From Myotis daubentonii (taxonomy: Eukaryota; Chordata; Mammalia; Chiroptera; Vespertilionidae), in the NCBI RefSeq assembly GCF_963259705.1, contig NC_081847.1, forward strand, positions 68,531,754 to 68,595,753: a stretch of DNA of 64,000 bases, in the 5' to 3' direction. Shown one piece after another: positions 23,232-32,489 of the stretch; position 1 is the first letter of the stretch, and every line of letters begins with the position of its first letter. The translations under genes were made by a program, and so were the position numbers. A model generated the notes under the pieces. That model was not told where the DNA came from. It was given only the letters and a program-made list of their open reading frames with translations, and did no database searches.

Positions 23232-23929
23232 CTCTCCTCTGTTCAAAATCCTCCTAGTCCTTCCACCTCACTCAGATAAAACCCGGATCCTTCCAGGGGC
23301 CTACGAGCCCAGTCTGATCTGGTCTCCCCACTTCTCTGGCCTTTTCTACACACCTGACTCTCTCCTTCACTCTGCTGTGGTCACACAAGTTACTCCCTGC
23401 TGCTCAGAAATGCCAGACATGTTCCTGCCTCAGGGCCTTTGCACTCACTGTTCCCTCTGCCTGAAATACTTACTTTCTCCCCCCCAAATATTAAACTTTT
23501 CCCCTCCCTCTTCACCTTCAGGTCTCTGCTCCATGTTAGTATCCTCTGAGGAACACCAATCCCACCATTCCCTTCCTCACTTTCCTTCTTAGCACCAGTC
23601 ACCTCCTGACTTATTCTACGTACATTTTATCTTTTTACTGATTATCGCTAACAAGAAGGTGAGCTCCATGGTGTCAGATCCTTCATCACTCCTAGAGTCC
23701 AGAATGGTGCCTGGAACATAATAGATGCTGACTAAGTCATGAATGAATGAATGATGAATGAATCAGTGTTTAATTGGGAAACTGGGCAAAACAGAGCAGT
23801 CATGAAAGCCCCAATGCTAACTGAAATAGACCACATGAAATTTAGTGGCCAAAATTACAGAGTTCCATGCAATCTTTTTTTTTTTAAGCTCCCAATCTTC
23901 ATGCTTTTTGAAGAAACAAAATAAACACA

Positions 23930-24250
23930 GTTTCATCAGTCTCGAGTCTTTTTAAAATGAGCTTTTCTTTGCCTGCTCAGCAGTCACTGGAGCTCCCGGT
24001 CCCCCGGACACCCATCTGGTCGTGGAGTCATTTGCACTTTGGAGAAAGCGAGGCCGATGTGAGAAGGCGCTGCCTCTGTCGGTCAAGGCCAAGATACACA
24101 GCACCAAATGTCAGCCAAAGACGGGCCGTGTAATAAGGGGCTGCTGTGCTGGAACATTTTGCTTAATTGGAAGGCGAGGTTAACAGCAATGAGGAAATTA
24201 ACATGGACGTCCAACGGCTTATGAAGCAGATGCTGGAAAATAAACAGAGC
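23930..24250. promoter_or_regulatory. Candidate conserved non-coding element (unverified)
   Basis: A repeat-free block between the L2 end and a MIR keeps unusual sequence quality. It retains many CpGs, has ordered A/T-rich homeodomain-like words ('GCTTAATTGG', 'GAAATTAACATGG') and 'TGTGTAATAAGG'-type sequence, and no open frame of note. This resembles deeply conserved non-coding DNA. There is no alignment behind the call. Confidence 0.25.
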
Positions 24251-24319
24251 AGAGGGCGTCCAACTAGCTCAGCCTGACTGTCATTTACTTATTTTCTTAG
24301 AGTGACGGAGCAACATGGG

Positions 24320-24480
24320 GGAGCGGGAAGACGTGTTTGCAGAAAGTCACGGCAGTGGAGTAGGGTTGAGGATTCCGGGGAAGTCCAGTTGCCCACTCTC
24401 CAGCTGTGTGGCCCTTGGCGAGGTCCCTTGCTGATCCCTCCCAGTTTGTAAACATGGGACTCCAATGAAGAGAAGCCTTG
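24320..24480 (+). repeat. MIR SINE, diverged
   Basis: The stretch contains 'CTCCAGCTGTGTGGCCCTTG', then 'GCGAGGTCCCTTGCTGATCC', then 'CCCAGTTTGTAAACATGGGA'. This follows the MIR core order 'TAGCTGTGTGACCTTGGGCAA...CCTCA...CTGTAAAATGGG'. Confidence 0.6.
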
Positions 24481-24504
24481 CTGCCTGTTTAAGCCCCTGA
24501 GGTT

Positions 24505-24520
24505 TGGGGGGGGGGGGGTG
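24505..24520. repeat. Poly-G tract
   Basis: About fourteen consecutive G bases lie just before the MLT1-like LTR. Read length in this run may be unreliable. Confidence 0.8.
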
Positions 24521-24559
24521 CTTGTCTTGTCTGTCCTGATGGACACAGATTCTCCCGTG

Positions 24560-25203
24560 GTCACCAGAATAACAGCCCCTGCAAAGCTGTCCACATCCCA
24601 ATCCCCAGAGCTTGTGAACATACTGTCTTACACGGCAAAGGGTCTTAGGATAGGGAGATTAGCTGGATTATTCAGATGGTCCCAGTGTGATCTCAAGAGT
24701 CCTTAAAAGAGGGATGCCAGTGTGGCTCAGTGGTTGAACGTTGACCTATTAACTAGGAGATCACGGTTCAATTCCCCACATGCCCAGATTGTGGGCTCAA
24801 TCTCCAGAAGGAGCATGCAGGAGGCAGGCGATCAATGATTCTCTCTCATCATTTCATCATTAATGTTTCTGTCTCTCCCTCTCCCTTCCTCTCTGAAATC
24901 AATGAAAAATATATTTAAAAAAAAAAAAAAAGAGGGAGGAAGGTGGATCAGAATCAGAAAAGGTGAAGTGAACAAAGAGGTAGAGAGAGAGAGAGATGGG
25001 AAGATGCTGCACCTCTGGGGTGAGGATGGGGGATGCACCATGAGCCAAGGAAAGCAAGTGGCTTCTGGAAGCCAGAAAAGGCAAGAACATGGGTTCTCCC
25101 TAGAGTGGCCCTGTTGACCCATTTTAGACTTCTGACCTCCACAACTGCAAGAGCATAGACTTGTGGTTTAGGACACCACGTTTGTGGTCATTTGTTCCAG
25201 AAG
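24560..25203 (+). repeat. Solo LTR, MLT1-like, interrupted by a VES SINE
   Basis: The left part (24560-24714) has 'GTCCACATCCCAATCCCCAG', 'AGCTTGTGAACATACTGTC' and 'GGCAAAGGGTCTTAGG', then 'GCTGGATTATTCAGATGGTC'. The right part (24938-25203) has 'GGCTTCTGGAAGCCAGAAAA', 'CCCATTTTAGACTTCTGACC', 'TCCACAACTGCAAGAGCATA' and 'GTTTGTGGTCATTTGTTCCA'. The two parts join exactly across the SINE. This is a typical MaLR solo LTR with no internal region. Confidence 0.8.
24715..24927 (+). mobile_element. VES SINE inside MLT1-like LTR
   Basis: Starts 'TGCCAGTGTGGCTCAGTGG', has a 'CACGGTTCAATTCCCC' B box, 'GCAGGAGGCAGGCGATCAAT', a repeated TCATCATT motif, and an A-rich tail. Target duplication AAAAGAGGGA lies at 24705-24714 and 24928-24937. 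The 'TTGACCTATTAACTAGGAG' variant between the A and B boxes marks the same subgroup as 30059-30274 and 55961-56159. Confidence 0.92.
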
Positions 25204-25357
25204 GAATTTGAAACTGATGTCTCCTGGTGTTTTTTGTAAAAAACAAACAAACAAACAAAATGTCAGGGGTTTTTTGTCCATTTCTTTGATATACCTGGGT
25301 GTTTCTCAAATTTTGATTTTTAAACAAAGAATGTATCCTATAAAATTGTTTTCTTTC

Positions 25358-25563
25358 TTTTTTTAAATATATTTTATTGATTTTTTACACAGAGGAAGGG
25401 AGAGGGATAGAGAATTAGAAACATTGATCAGCTGCCTCCTGCACACCCCCTACTGGGGATGTGCCTGCAACCAAAGTACATGCCCTTGACCAGAATCGAA
25501 CCTGGGACCGACCCTTCAGTCCACAGACCTATGCTCTATCCACTGAGCCAAACCAGTTAGGTC
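25358..25563 (-). mobile_element. VES SINE
   Basis: Plus-strand order is 'TTTTATTGATTTTTTACACA', 'GAGGAAGGGAGAGGGATAGA', 'ATTGATCAGCTGCCTCCTGC', 'CAGAATCGAACCTGGGACCG' and 'GAGCCAAACCAGTTAGG'. AAAATTGT flanks both sides (25342-25349 and 25564-25571). Longer matching continues with a small insertion, so the duplication is decayed. A GACC step near the B box looks like a local duplication. Confidence 0.9.
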
Positions 25564-25571
25564 AAAATTGT

Positions 25572-27904
25572 GTTGTTTTCTTTTTTAAGAGTGAAAATGA
25601 AGTTTCTGAAAAATGAAAATTCTGCTTTCTGATTTGAAGAAAATTTCATTCAAAACTTCTGAAATGCCCGAGGTTAAAGACACAGTATCACTCATTCATC
25701 CTTCACTCCCAGTTTAATATAAAGCTCCGAGTACTTGCCGTCCATCCTCCCTGTGACCATTTTGTTGAATTGGGCCCAGGCACAGTTAGTGGTTGGCTGG
25801 GGATGAGAGCTCTCAGACCTGCCTAAAGGAACTCACAGAGATGGGACCCTTATACTGAGAAGAGGTGAACTCCCCCCCCCCCACCCCGATTTGCCCCGAC
25901 CATAAACGTGCACTCCTGCCGCCGTGAGATCTGCAGCTGCAGGAAATGGCATGACAGTCACCTTGCAGGGTGGCTCCAGGTCTCAGAGCCCTGATGTCAC
26001 TTTGCCTTTTGCTCCCCTGTTTTTAACCCAGGAGGAGGGTAGAGAAAGTCACAAACCACCAGCACAATGAACAGTCCTCAGCCTTGCCAACCTTTGTCCA
26101 GCCCGCCTGCACACTGCCTGCATTTATGGCTAAACCCCTTCCCTTTTCATCTCTCTCCCCAGGAACCCGGGGCTGGAGCAGGCCGTGCACTCGGCAGGAT
26201 TCCTAATGGCTGCTTTGATTGATCAGGTCTGAGCCATTCTCTCCATTTGGTCAGAAAGGTTACCTAGCTCCAGAAACAATCGGTGGATCACTAATGCATG
26301 CAGACAAGTTTTCACCCTGTTCAGACTCCAGGACATTTTATAGACAGACTGCCAAGTCATTTTAAAGCTGTGAACATTCAAGTGGCTTTTGTAGCTGAGC
26401 CCATGCTGAAACATACCAATTTCAAGCCTTTGAGCTGCTCTGATTCTTCATAGCCTGCTAATAGGGATGTGGGGACAGGAAGTCATGATTAGATGTCTTC
26501 CATTTAGGGACGCAGAAATAGAACATCTGATAGAAATAGATGGAGAGCTGTCATTAACCTTCACAATGACACCTACCTCTACAGGGGCCTGTGGAGACAC
26601 GGGCTGGAAATGCCATCTTTAAAGATATCTCTGAATTTAATGGGCACTCGACTTGGCAAACACTGACACTGGTCTACGCTAGGGCTCCCTGAATTCCCAC
26701 TTCAAAGACAATCATTTTTAAGTGGGCAGTTGGCACAGGGGGGTGGAGTGAGAATAAGAGGAGTGCAGAGGGAAAGGAAAGAGCTCATTAAGGAGTCCTT
26801 TTCACCATTCACTCCAAAAGGATGAAAGAATGGAAAGTTAGCGAAAGCCCAGGGTTCATCAGAAATTCATTCTCAGAAGCTGACATTTATTCTGAGCAGT
26901 GACTATTACATGTTCATACTAAACCTCCCATTTTGAGTTTCAAGCACACAACCCCCCATCCTCTAGAAACTATACCCCAGTAGTCACTCTCCATTTCTAG
27001 GGTTCAGCCTGAACTTCAGGTCTGGGTCTAAGGGTGGGACATGTAACTTGGACTGGTCAATCAGATGGCCAGTCCCCCAGACCCGGCAGTGATTCAGGAT
27101 GAGCACACAAGAGCGGATCCAAGCAGAGTGAATCCACTGTCTGAAGCAGAGGGACTGGAAAAGATGGTCCCTGGGGCAGGCGGCTGGGTGTCCCCACCCC
27201 TCCCCACTCCACCCCCCAGCAGAGCCCCGCCCCCAGTCTAGAGGAGGACAGTGCATTACTTGCTCTCCCATCATCCTTTGCAGTGAGTCCTGGTCACATG
27301 ACCCAGTCCAGCCAGTTGCATCTGCGGGAGCTCCTATGGGGTTGGGGGGATGGGATGACCAGGATCATGGGAAAGAGTTGCCTAAAATGGAAAAAGAGAC
27401 ATGTGCTTGACAAGAGGTTTCCTTTTCTACTTTCACTGGATGCCACCTGTGAACACAACATGCTTAGAGATGGAGCAATTTGTGAATATACTAGAAAGAC
27501 TAACAGAAATCTACTCAGAACCTTACATTTTGAGTTCCTGAATCACTCTCAGAATTACCATAGTCTTCGGGTTAAATGTGTGAGGTGGGATGGGTGTGGG
27601 GAGAAGGAAACTCATATTTAAGCTACTTTCTAGATTGAGTTTTTATTATTCCGGTCAAATTATTTTAAGTAAAATAAAAATATGGATGGTTTGGGAGCTA
27701 CCCCAAGCCATTTAACCACCCCAGAGAGCCCAGGAATGACACTATCATAAGCAGAGCTGACATAAACAGAATCCTGATGGCATTGTTTGAGCTCCTGAAT
27801 CCACCGATACCTAAAGCCTTGCCTCTGAAATTCTCAGGTACATGAATCGATGCTTTTTACTTTTTCTTAAATTAGGGTTGAGTTCCTCTTACAATTTACT
27901 ACCT
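25572..27904. other. Unassigned non-coding DNA
   Basis: About 2.3 kb with no gene. There is a poly-C run at 25872-25884. The block 26200-26450 has no recognisable repeat and might be conserved non-coding sequence. The block 26990-27290 has LTR-like words ('GGACATGTAACTTGGACTGG', 'GGTCACATGACCCAG') but no family I can name. Confidence 0.4.
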
Positions 27905-27914
27905 AAAAATTTAA

Positions 27915-28130
27915 CCGAAACCGGTTTGGCTCAGTGGATAGAGTGTCAGCCTGCGGACTGAGGGGTCCCAGGTTCGATTCCGGTCGAGGGCATGTACCTG
28001 GGTTGCGGGCATATCCCCAGTGGGGGATGTGCAGGAGGCAGCTGATCGATGTTTCTCTCTCATCGATGTTTCTAACTCTCTATCCCTCTCCCTTCCTCTC
28101 TGTAAAAAATCAATAAAATATATTTTTAAA
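27915..28130 (+). mobile_element. VES SINE, young-looking copy
   Basis: The copy reads 'CCGAAACCGGTTTGGCTCAG', 'GGTTCGATTCCGGTCGAGGG', 'GGCAGCTGATCGATGTTTCT', 'CTCTCATCGATGTTTCTAAC' and 'CCTTCCTCTCTGTAAAAAAT'. It keeps an intact B box (GGTTCGATTCC) and many CpGs, unlike its relatives here. The target duplication AAAAATTTAA is perfect at 27905-27914 and 28131-28140. It is inserted just left of an old L1 tail. Confidence 0.95.
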
Positions 28131-28441
28131 AAAAATTTAAAACTTCTACATAGTAACAGGCCATTTAAAATGTAAAGATATATGCCCAAAGATATTCTCT
28201 ACAGTATTATTTATAGTGGCAAAATTAAATGAATAAAAGGATGAATACACAAAAAGAAAATATATATCTACAAAAGAATGGTTAAGTCAAATATAGCCCA
28301 TTTATACTATAAACCTCATACTACTTATACTATGTACTACAATAGCATCATGTAAAGGAATAAGGTAGGCCAACATGTAGTCACAGAGGATTATATCCAA
28401 AACATCTATAGTGTGAATAAAGAATAATATTTATATAGACA

Positions 28442-28846
28442 CTAGATCAGGGGTGGGCAAACTTTTTGACTTGAGGGCCACAATGGGTTCTTAAACTGGA
28501 CCGGAGGGCCGGAACAAAAGCATGGATGGAGTGTTTGTGTGAAGTAATATAAATTCAAAGTAAACATCATTACATAAAAGGGTACGATCTTTTTTTTCAA
28601 TAGTTTTATTCATTTCAAATGGGCCGGATCCGGCCCGCGGGCCGTAGTTTGCCCACAGCTGCACTAGATGCACGAAATTCGTGCAGGAATAGGCCTTCCT
28701 TCTCCCAGCTGCTGGCACCAGCTTCCCTCCAGCACCCGGAACCCGGGCCTTCCCTCACAGCCCTGGCTTCATCTGGAAGGTTGTCTGGAAGGATGTCCAG
28801 AAGGACGTCCAGTCTAATTAGCATATTATGCTTTTATTATTATAGA
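28442..28846 (-). mobile_element. Non-autonomous Helitron (short family) carrying a hAT insertion
   Basis: Without the 222-bp hAT insertion this is about 183 bp, and it matches the 7352-7528 element closely. On the minus strand it starts 'TCTATAATAATAAAAGCATA'. Its terminal hairpin GCACGAAATTCGTGC is perfect at 28670-28684. The segment between hairpin and CTAG is altered: 'CTAGAT' directly precedes the hairpin where the other copies have CTAGAGGCCCA(A/G)T. The hAT target duplication CACTAGAT includes the terminal CTAG. Its start (28846) abuts the next Helitron. Confidence 0.8.
28448..28661. mobile_element. Non-autonomous hAT transposon, 214 bp
   Basis: Terminal inverted repeats are 'CAGGGGTGGGCAAAC' on the left and 'GTTTGCCCACAGCTG' on the right. 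The perfect 8-bp target duplication CACTAGAT lies at 28440-28447 and 28662-28669, as expected for hAT. Subterminal parts are also complementary: 'GAGGGCC' and 'GGGCCGG' motifs near both ends. It has no transposase and must have been moved by a hAT enzyme supplied in trans. It sits in the CTAG end of a Helitron. Name not resolved (nhAT type of vesper bats). Confidence 0.93.
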
Positions 28847-29330
28847 CTAGAGGCCCAGTGCACGAAATTCATGCATGGGGGGAGTGGGTGTGTGTCCCTC
28901 AGCCCAGCCTGCACCCTCTCCAATCTGGGATCCCTCTCACAATCCAGGACTGCTGGCTCCCAACCGCTTGCCTGCCTGTCAGCCCGGTCACCCCTAACTG
29001 CCCTCCCTTGCCAGCCTGGTTGCCCCCAACTGCCCTCCCCTGCAGTCCTGGTCACCCCCAACTGCCCTCCCCTGAAGACCTGATCACCCCAACTGCCCTG
29101 CCCTGCAGGCCTGGTCCCCCCCCCAACTGCCCTCCCCTGCAGGCCTGGTCACCCCCAACTGCCCTCCCCTGCAGGCCTGGTCCCCCCCCAACTGCCCTCC
29201 CCTGCAGGCCTGGGTCCCCCTCAGCTGTTCTCCCTTTCAGGCCTGGTCCCTCCCAACTGCCCTCCCCTGCCCGCCATCTTGTGTGTTGGAGTGATGGTCA
29301 ATTTGAATAGTACTCTTTTTTTAGATAGGA
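28847..29330 (-). mobile_element. Non-autonomous Helitron, 484 bp, with an internal minisatellite
   Basis: On the plus strand it begins 'CTAGAGGCCCAGTGCACGAA', containing the hairpin arm, and ends 'GTACTCTTTTTTTAGATAGGA', so on the minus strand it starts 'TCCTATC'. 'GCCATCTTGTGTGTTGGAGT' and 'GATGGTCAATTTGAATAG' are the complement of the well-known HeliBat 5' region. The CTAG end abuts the start of the neighbouring Helitron (28846/28847). The middle is a 32-33-bp tandem array. There is no Rep or helicase frame. Confidence 0.85.
28985..29275. repeat. 32-33-bp minisatellite inside a Helitron
   Basis: About nine units of the form CTGCCCTCCCCTGCAGGCCT plus GGTCACCCCCAA or variants. Units differ at the GCAGGCC and GGTC(A/C) positions. 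The array makes long Pro-rich frames ('LPCRPGPPP'-like) that are not genes. Confidence 0.9.
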
Positions 29331-29530
29331 AGATATTCATATCTTATACATATGTGTATTTTCATGCCCATTTTATAGAGGTATGCACATAAAAATAGTC
29401 TAGAAGAATTCATATTGAAATAGTAATAGTGCTTAGTATGAGAAGTTGAATACATTTGTGAGAGAGTATTTTTACCCTATACGCTTCCAAACAATTTCAA
29501 TTTTAATAAGAATATATGTTTATATTACTT

Positions 29531-30044
29531 ATGAAATTAAAATTAAATGCTCCCCCCCCCCAAAAAAAAATTTAAATGTCTGTGTTGTTCTAAGTGGGTT
29601 CTACTTAATATAAACCATTCCCTAACAAAGAAAGAAAACTGAAAGGCAAAAGGCAGATTGGGCACTTGGACGTGCAGCACTGAAGCTGGCAAGTTCTGCT
29701 TGGCTGCCTGTCCCTCTGTCCTCAGTCTCCAGCCAGCCCATCCAGGGGCACCTTGTCCTCAGCCTAGCCTGGTCCTACACAGGCGGGACCCGCTTCTGCT
29801 CCCTGCCAGCAAGTCCCAGCACCTTAGAGTGGGTCTCTAAGCCCCAAGCTGGACATAGCCTTTTTGTTGAGACCTTCTGGGCCTCGTGCCAGCCCCACCC
29901 AGCCTGGACTAACTCCCGTCTTTAAAGGGATCAGGTGCACCTCCTTCAATGAGCCTCCGTCACACCTGGGAAATAAGAAGTTAGATTAATTTGCTCCTTA
30001 TACATAAAGCTGTCACTCAAGACAGTATAATAATTCAGTACAAT
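29531..30044. other. Unassigned non-coding DNA
   Basis: A C run and an A run abut at 29551-29569. The rest, 29640-30040, has no gene or named repeat. Confidence 0.45.
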
Positions 30045-30058
30045 GCACCAAACTAGCC

Positions 30059-30274
30059 TGGCCAACGTGGCTCAGTGGTTGAGCATTGACCTATGAACCA
30101 GGAGGCCACGATTCGATTTCTAGCCAGGGCACATGCTGGGATTGCAGGCTCAATCCCCAGTAAGGGGCATGCAGGAGGCAGCCGATCAATGGTTCTGTCT
30201 CATCATTGATGTTTCTATCTCTCTATCCTTCTCCCTTCCTCTCTGAAATCAATAAAAATATATATTTTTAAAAA
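30059..30274 (+). mobile_element. VES SINE
   Basis: Starts 'TGGCCAACGTGGCTCAGTGG', has a 'CACGATTCGATTTC' B box, 'GCAGGAGGCAGCCGATCAAT' and 'TCTCTGAAATCAATAAAAAT'. The target duplication GCACCAAACTAGCC is a perfect 14 bp at 30045-30058 and 30275-30288. It belongs to the 'TTGACCTATGAACCAGGAG' subgroup with 24715 and 55961. Confidence 0.95.
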
Positions 30275-30562
30275 GCACCAAACTAGCCAACATGCTCACT
30301 GTTCTAGAATAGTCTCAACATGCCCACTTTCTAGAATAACAAGGTTTGCAGCGACTACAGTAGCAGGCGCCTCTTCATGTACTTGCTCACTATTTGAGGA
30401 GAAGAATGTCTTGCTCTGAGTCTTGGCTGCTCTGAGAACAAACTCTCCTCGTGTCCTGGTCAACAGTGCCTCTCTGTCTCTCCTTGGCACCGACCTGGCA
30501 TCACACTCCAGGACAGACAGAAAATGTCGGGGGAGATGGGAGATCCTGCAGGGCCTTGGTCA

Positions 30563-31291
30563 GCTCGGCTGCTGTAACAGAGTACATAGACCTGGCGGCT
30601 TGTAAGCAACTTCTATTTCTCGCAGTTCTGGAGGCTGGAAGTTCGAGATCAGGGTATCATCTTGGTCAGGTTCTGGTCAGGTTCTGTGACTCTTTAAGGG
30701 CAGAAATCCCACTCACGAGGACTCCACTGTGCGGAGCCGGCATGGCCACGGGTGAGCCTGAGAGAGGGCGGTGATGGATGGAGAAAAGACAGACAAGAGA
30801 AGAAAGCTGGGCACTAGGTGGGATGGTGCCCTCTCTGATGGAAAAACAGAGCCACGGCCTGCAAACCGAGTATTTTATAGGCAGATTCCACGAGGCAAGG
30901 TAAGGGCATGGTTACAACGTTCTCGCAGGTTTCGAATCTACTCAATTACATGCACCTGATCAAGCTTTGTTTACTTGCTGCACCTCCTGTAGCCCATATC
31001 ACTCAGCCACGTGGGACCACGGGTTCGGACCATAAGGTCAAGTTTACAGCTATCGCCTTTGGCTATAATTGTGCTGGGACTTGCACATGGCTTTGCCCCG
31101 AGAGGATCGTGCCCTCTCATTAGTCCCAGGCTTGAACCTGTCTGAACGCTGTAGCCGCTCTTCACACTCCACCCTCATGACCTCATCTAATCCCAGTCAC
31201 CTCCCAAAGGCCCCACCTCCTAATACCATCATGTTGGGGGAGGGGAGGGGTTCCACATATGAAGTGGGGACACAAACATTCAATCCATCAC
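30563..31291 (-). repeat. MLT1-like solo LTR interrupted by another LTR
   Basis: The left part (30563-30727) reads 'GGCTGCTGTAACAGAGTACA', 'TTTCTCGCAGTTCTGGAGGC' and 'TGGAAGTTCGAGATCAGGGT'. The right part (31167-31291) reads 'CATGACCTCATCTAATCCCA', 'GTCACCTCCCAAAGGCCCCA' and 'CCTCCTAATACCATCATG'. Both are reverse-complement MLT1. The 439-bp LTR between them breaks it and leaves a 6-bp duplication. Confidence 0.8.
30728..31166 (-). mobile_element. Solo LTR, ~439 bp, class II (ERV2)-like, copy 1
   Basis: Ends are TG...CA ('TGTGCGGAGCCGG' and 'GCTCTTCACA' on the plus strand), with a 6-bp target duplication CTCCAC at 30722-30727 and 31167-31172. Six bases is the usual size for class II (betaretrovirus-like) elements. 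The minus-strand orientation is set by the complement of an A/T-rich poly(A)-signal region ('GTATTTTATAGGC'; copy 2 has a complemented AATAAA). It shares most of its length with 36479-36909, including 'CTCAATTACATGCACCTGAT' and 'CCCCGAGAGGATCGTGCCC'. It has no gag, pol or env sequence. Confidence 0.82.
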
Positions 31292-31640
31292 TTCTTGTAA
31301 TGTCATTGGCTTTTACTCTGAGGGAGATGAAAAGCCATTGGCTGCCTTGAGCTAAGTGGCAGGAGATGACTCAACTGTTGGCAGGCCCCTGGGGTGGGGG
31401 TGGGGCCTATGGGAGTAGACAGTCTACAGGCACCTGGAGAGGAACAGGAGACCGGTGGGGAGGCACCTGCAAGAGCCCACGATGGAGGTCAGGGCCATGG
31501 TGGTGGAGGTGGAAATGTGGAGAAGCAGACAGATTCCGGGTCTGCTCTGAAGGTGGAGACCACGGATTTGTTGCCAGGTTGAGGTTGAGGGGAAACAGAG
31601 AGGAATGAGGGATGACCGTGGCACAGGGCTCCTGGGCACA
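31292..31640 (-). repeat. L2 LINE fragment
   Basis: The order 'GGCTTTTACTCTGAGGGAGA', 'TGAAAAGCCATTGGCTGCC', 'AGGCACCTGGAGAGGAACAG', 'CAAGAGCCCACGATGGAGG' and 'GTGGTGGAGGTGGAAATGTG' is the reverse complement of the L2 ORF2 end. It is diverged. Confidence 0.55.
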
Positions 31641-32125
31641 GCTGCTCTAAGGAGGGAGCTCTGAGACAGAGATGTCCTGAGAAGGAGGCCAGACAGTCAC
31701 TCAGACCTGTGACCCCACAGCTGTCCGTTCTTCTGCCAGGACTTTCTTGTCCTGCACTATAATCATCTCTTCGCATGTCTCTCCCAGCCATGGGTTCTCA
31801 AGGGCAGAAAGGCCTGTGCCCTCCGTCTCCCTGGGGCTGGTGTCACAATCAGGGCCTGGAAAACAGAGCCCTCAGTTTGTGAAAGAAATAAAAAGCAGGT
31901 ACAGAGAGGCTGAGCAGACATATGGTGGAAGCAACCAACCATAAAATTCTCAGCAAAAAGTAAGAAAATAGGAAAGGGAAAAAATCTAGCTTGAGTCAGA
32001 TTTTTTTTAAAAACCATGTTTTGTTATTGTTCTGGCTGTTTCGAACAAGTGCTTGGCGACTTGGCATATCCATTAGAACTAGGACGTGAATCCCGCTGAT
32101 TGGTCTTAGGAATCTAACTTGGGGA
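31641..32125. other. Unassigned non-coding DNA
   Basis: No gene or named repeat. There is a short T/A run near 32003-32012. Confidence 0.45.
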
Positions 32126-32440
32126 AGACACACAGGTGCGCACACACAAAGATGCTCACTGCAGGCTTGTCCAGAAGAGGCAAAACCTGGGAAGAACCCA
32201 GATGTCTACTAGTATTATCAAGCAAATGAATAAACAATTATGGCACTGATATTACAAAGGAATACTATACAGTGAACAAAAGAAAAGTTCAGAACCATAT
32301 GTATCAACATGAATCTCAAAAACATACTGTTGGGTGAGAAAAGCAATTAGGAAAATGATATAGCATGTTTCCATTTACATGTAACATCTACACCAAAAAG
32401 ATACCTGTTGTTTTTATTTAATTATAATTTTTATCAAAGT
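32126..32440 (+). repeat. Ancient L1 3'-end fragment
   Basis: It has 'AAGATGCTCACTGCAGGCTT', 'GAACCCAGATGTCTACTAGT', 'AAGGAATACTATACAGTGAA' and 'GTATCAACATGAATCTCAAA', classic wording of the end of L1 ORF2 and beginning of the 3' UTR. It is much more diverged than the L1 that follows at 32490. Confidence 0.7.
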
Positions 32441-32489
32441 CATAGTGGATTATAGGATGATAGGTCTGATAACTAAAAAACTGCAGGTC

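Larger units (their letters stand above)
22254..23765 (+). repeat. L2 LINE, interrupted by a SINE and an LTR
   Basis: Three L2 pieces are in the same order and strand. The first (22310-22438) has 'GGTCAAAGCCACTAGTAAAA', 'CTCCCAGCATCTGC' and 'AAAGAATAGAC'. The second (22668-22726) has 'GTCAGAGTGATCCTTTTAAC'. The third (23232-23765) has 'GTTCAAAATCCTCCTAGTCC', 'CCTCAGGGCCTTTGCACTCA', 'CTGTTCCCTCTGCCTG' and an end with 'GGTGCCTGGAACATAATAGA', then a GAATGAATGAATG tail. Together they give the last part of L2 ORF2 plus the 3' UTR. A VES SINE and an MLT1-like LTR split them. Confidence 0.8.
28145..29530 (+). repeat. Ancient L1 3'-end, interrupted by Helitrons
   Basis: The left piece (28145-28441) has 'GCCCAAAGATATTCTCTACA', 'GTATTATTTATAGTGGC' and 'GTGAATAAAGAATAATATTT', typical old L1 wording. 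The right piece (29331-29530) has 'TGTGTATTTTCATGCCCATT' and 'GAAGTTGAATACATTTGTGA', then an A/T-rich end, the expected continuation of the L1M tail. Between them lie two Helitrons and one hAT element. Confidence 0.6.

Noticed and set aside
28858..29310. 150-codon Pro-rich open frame
   Set aside because: It is the translation of the 32-33-bp minisatellite inside a Helitron, not a gene.
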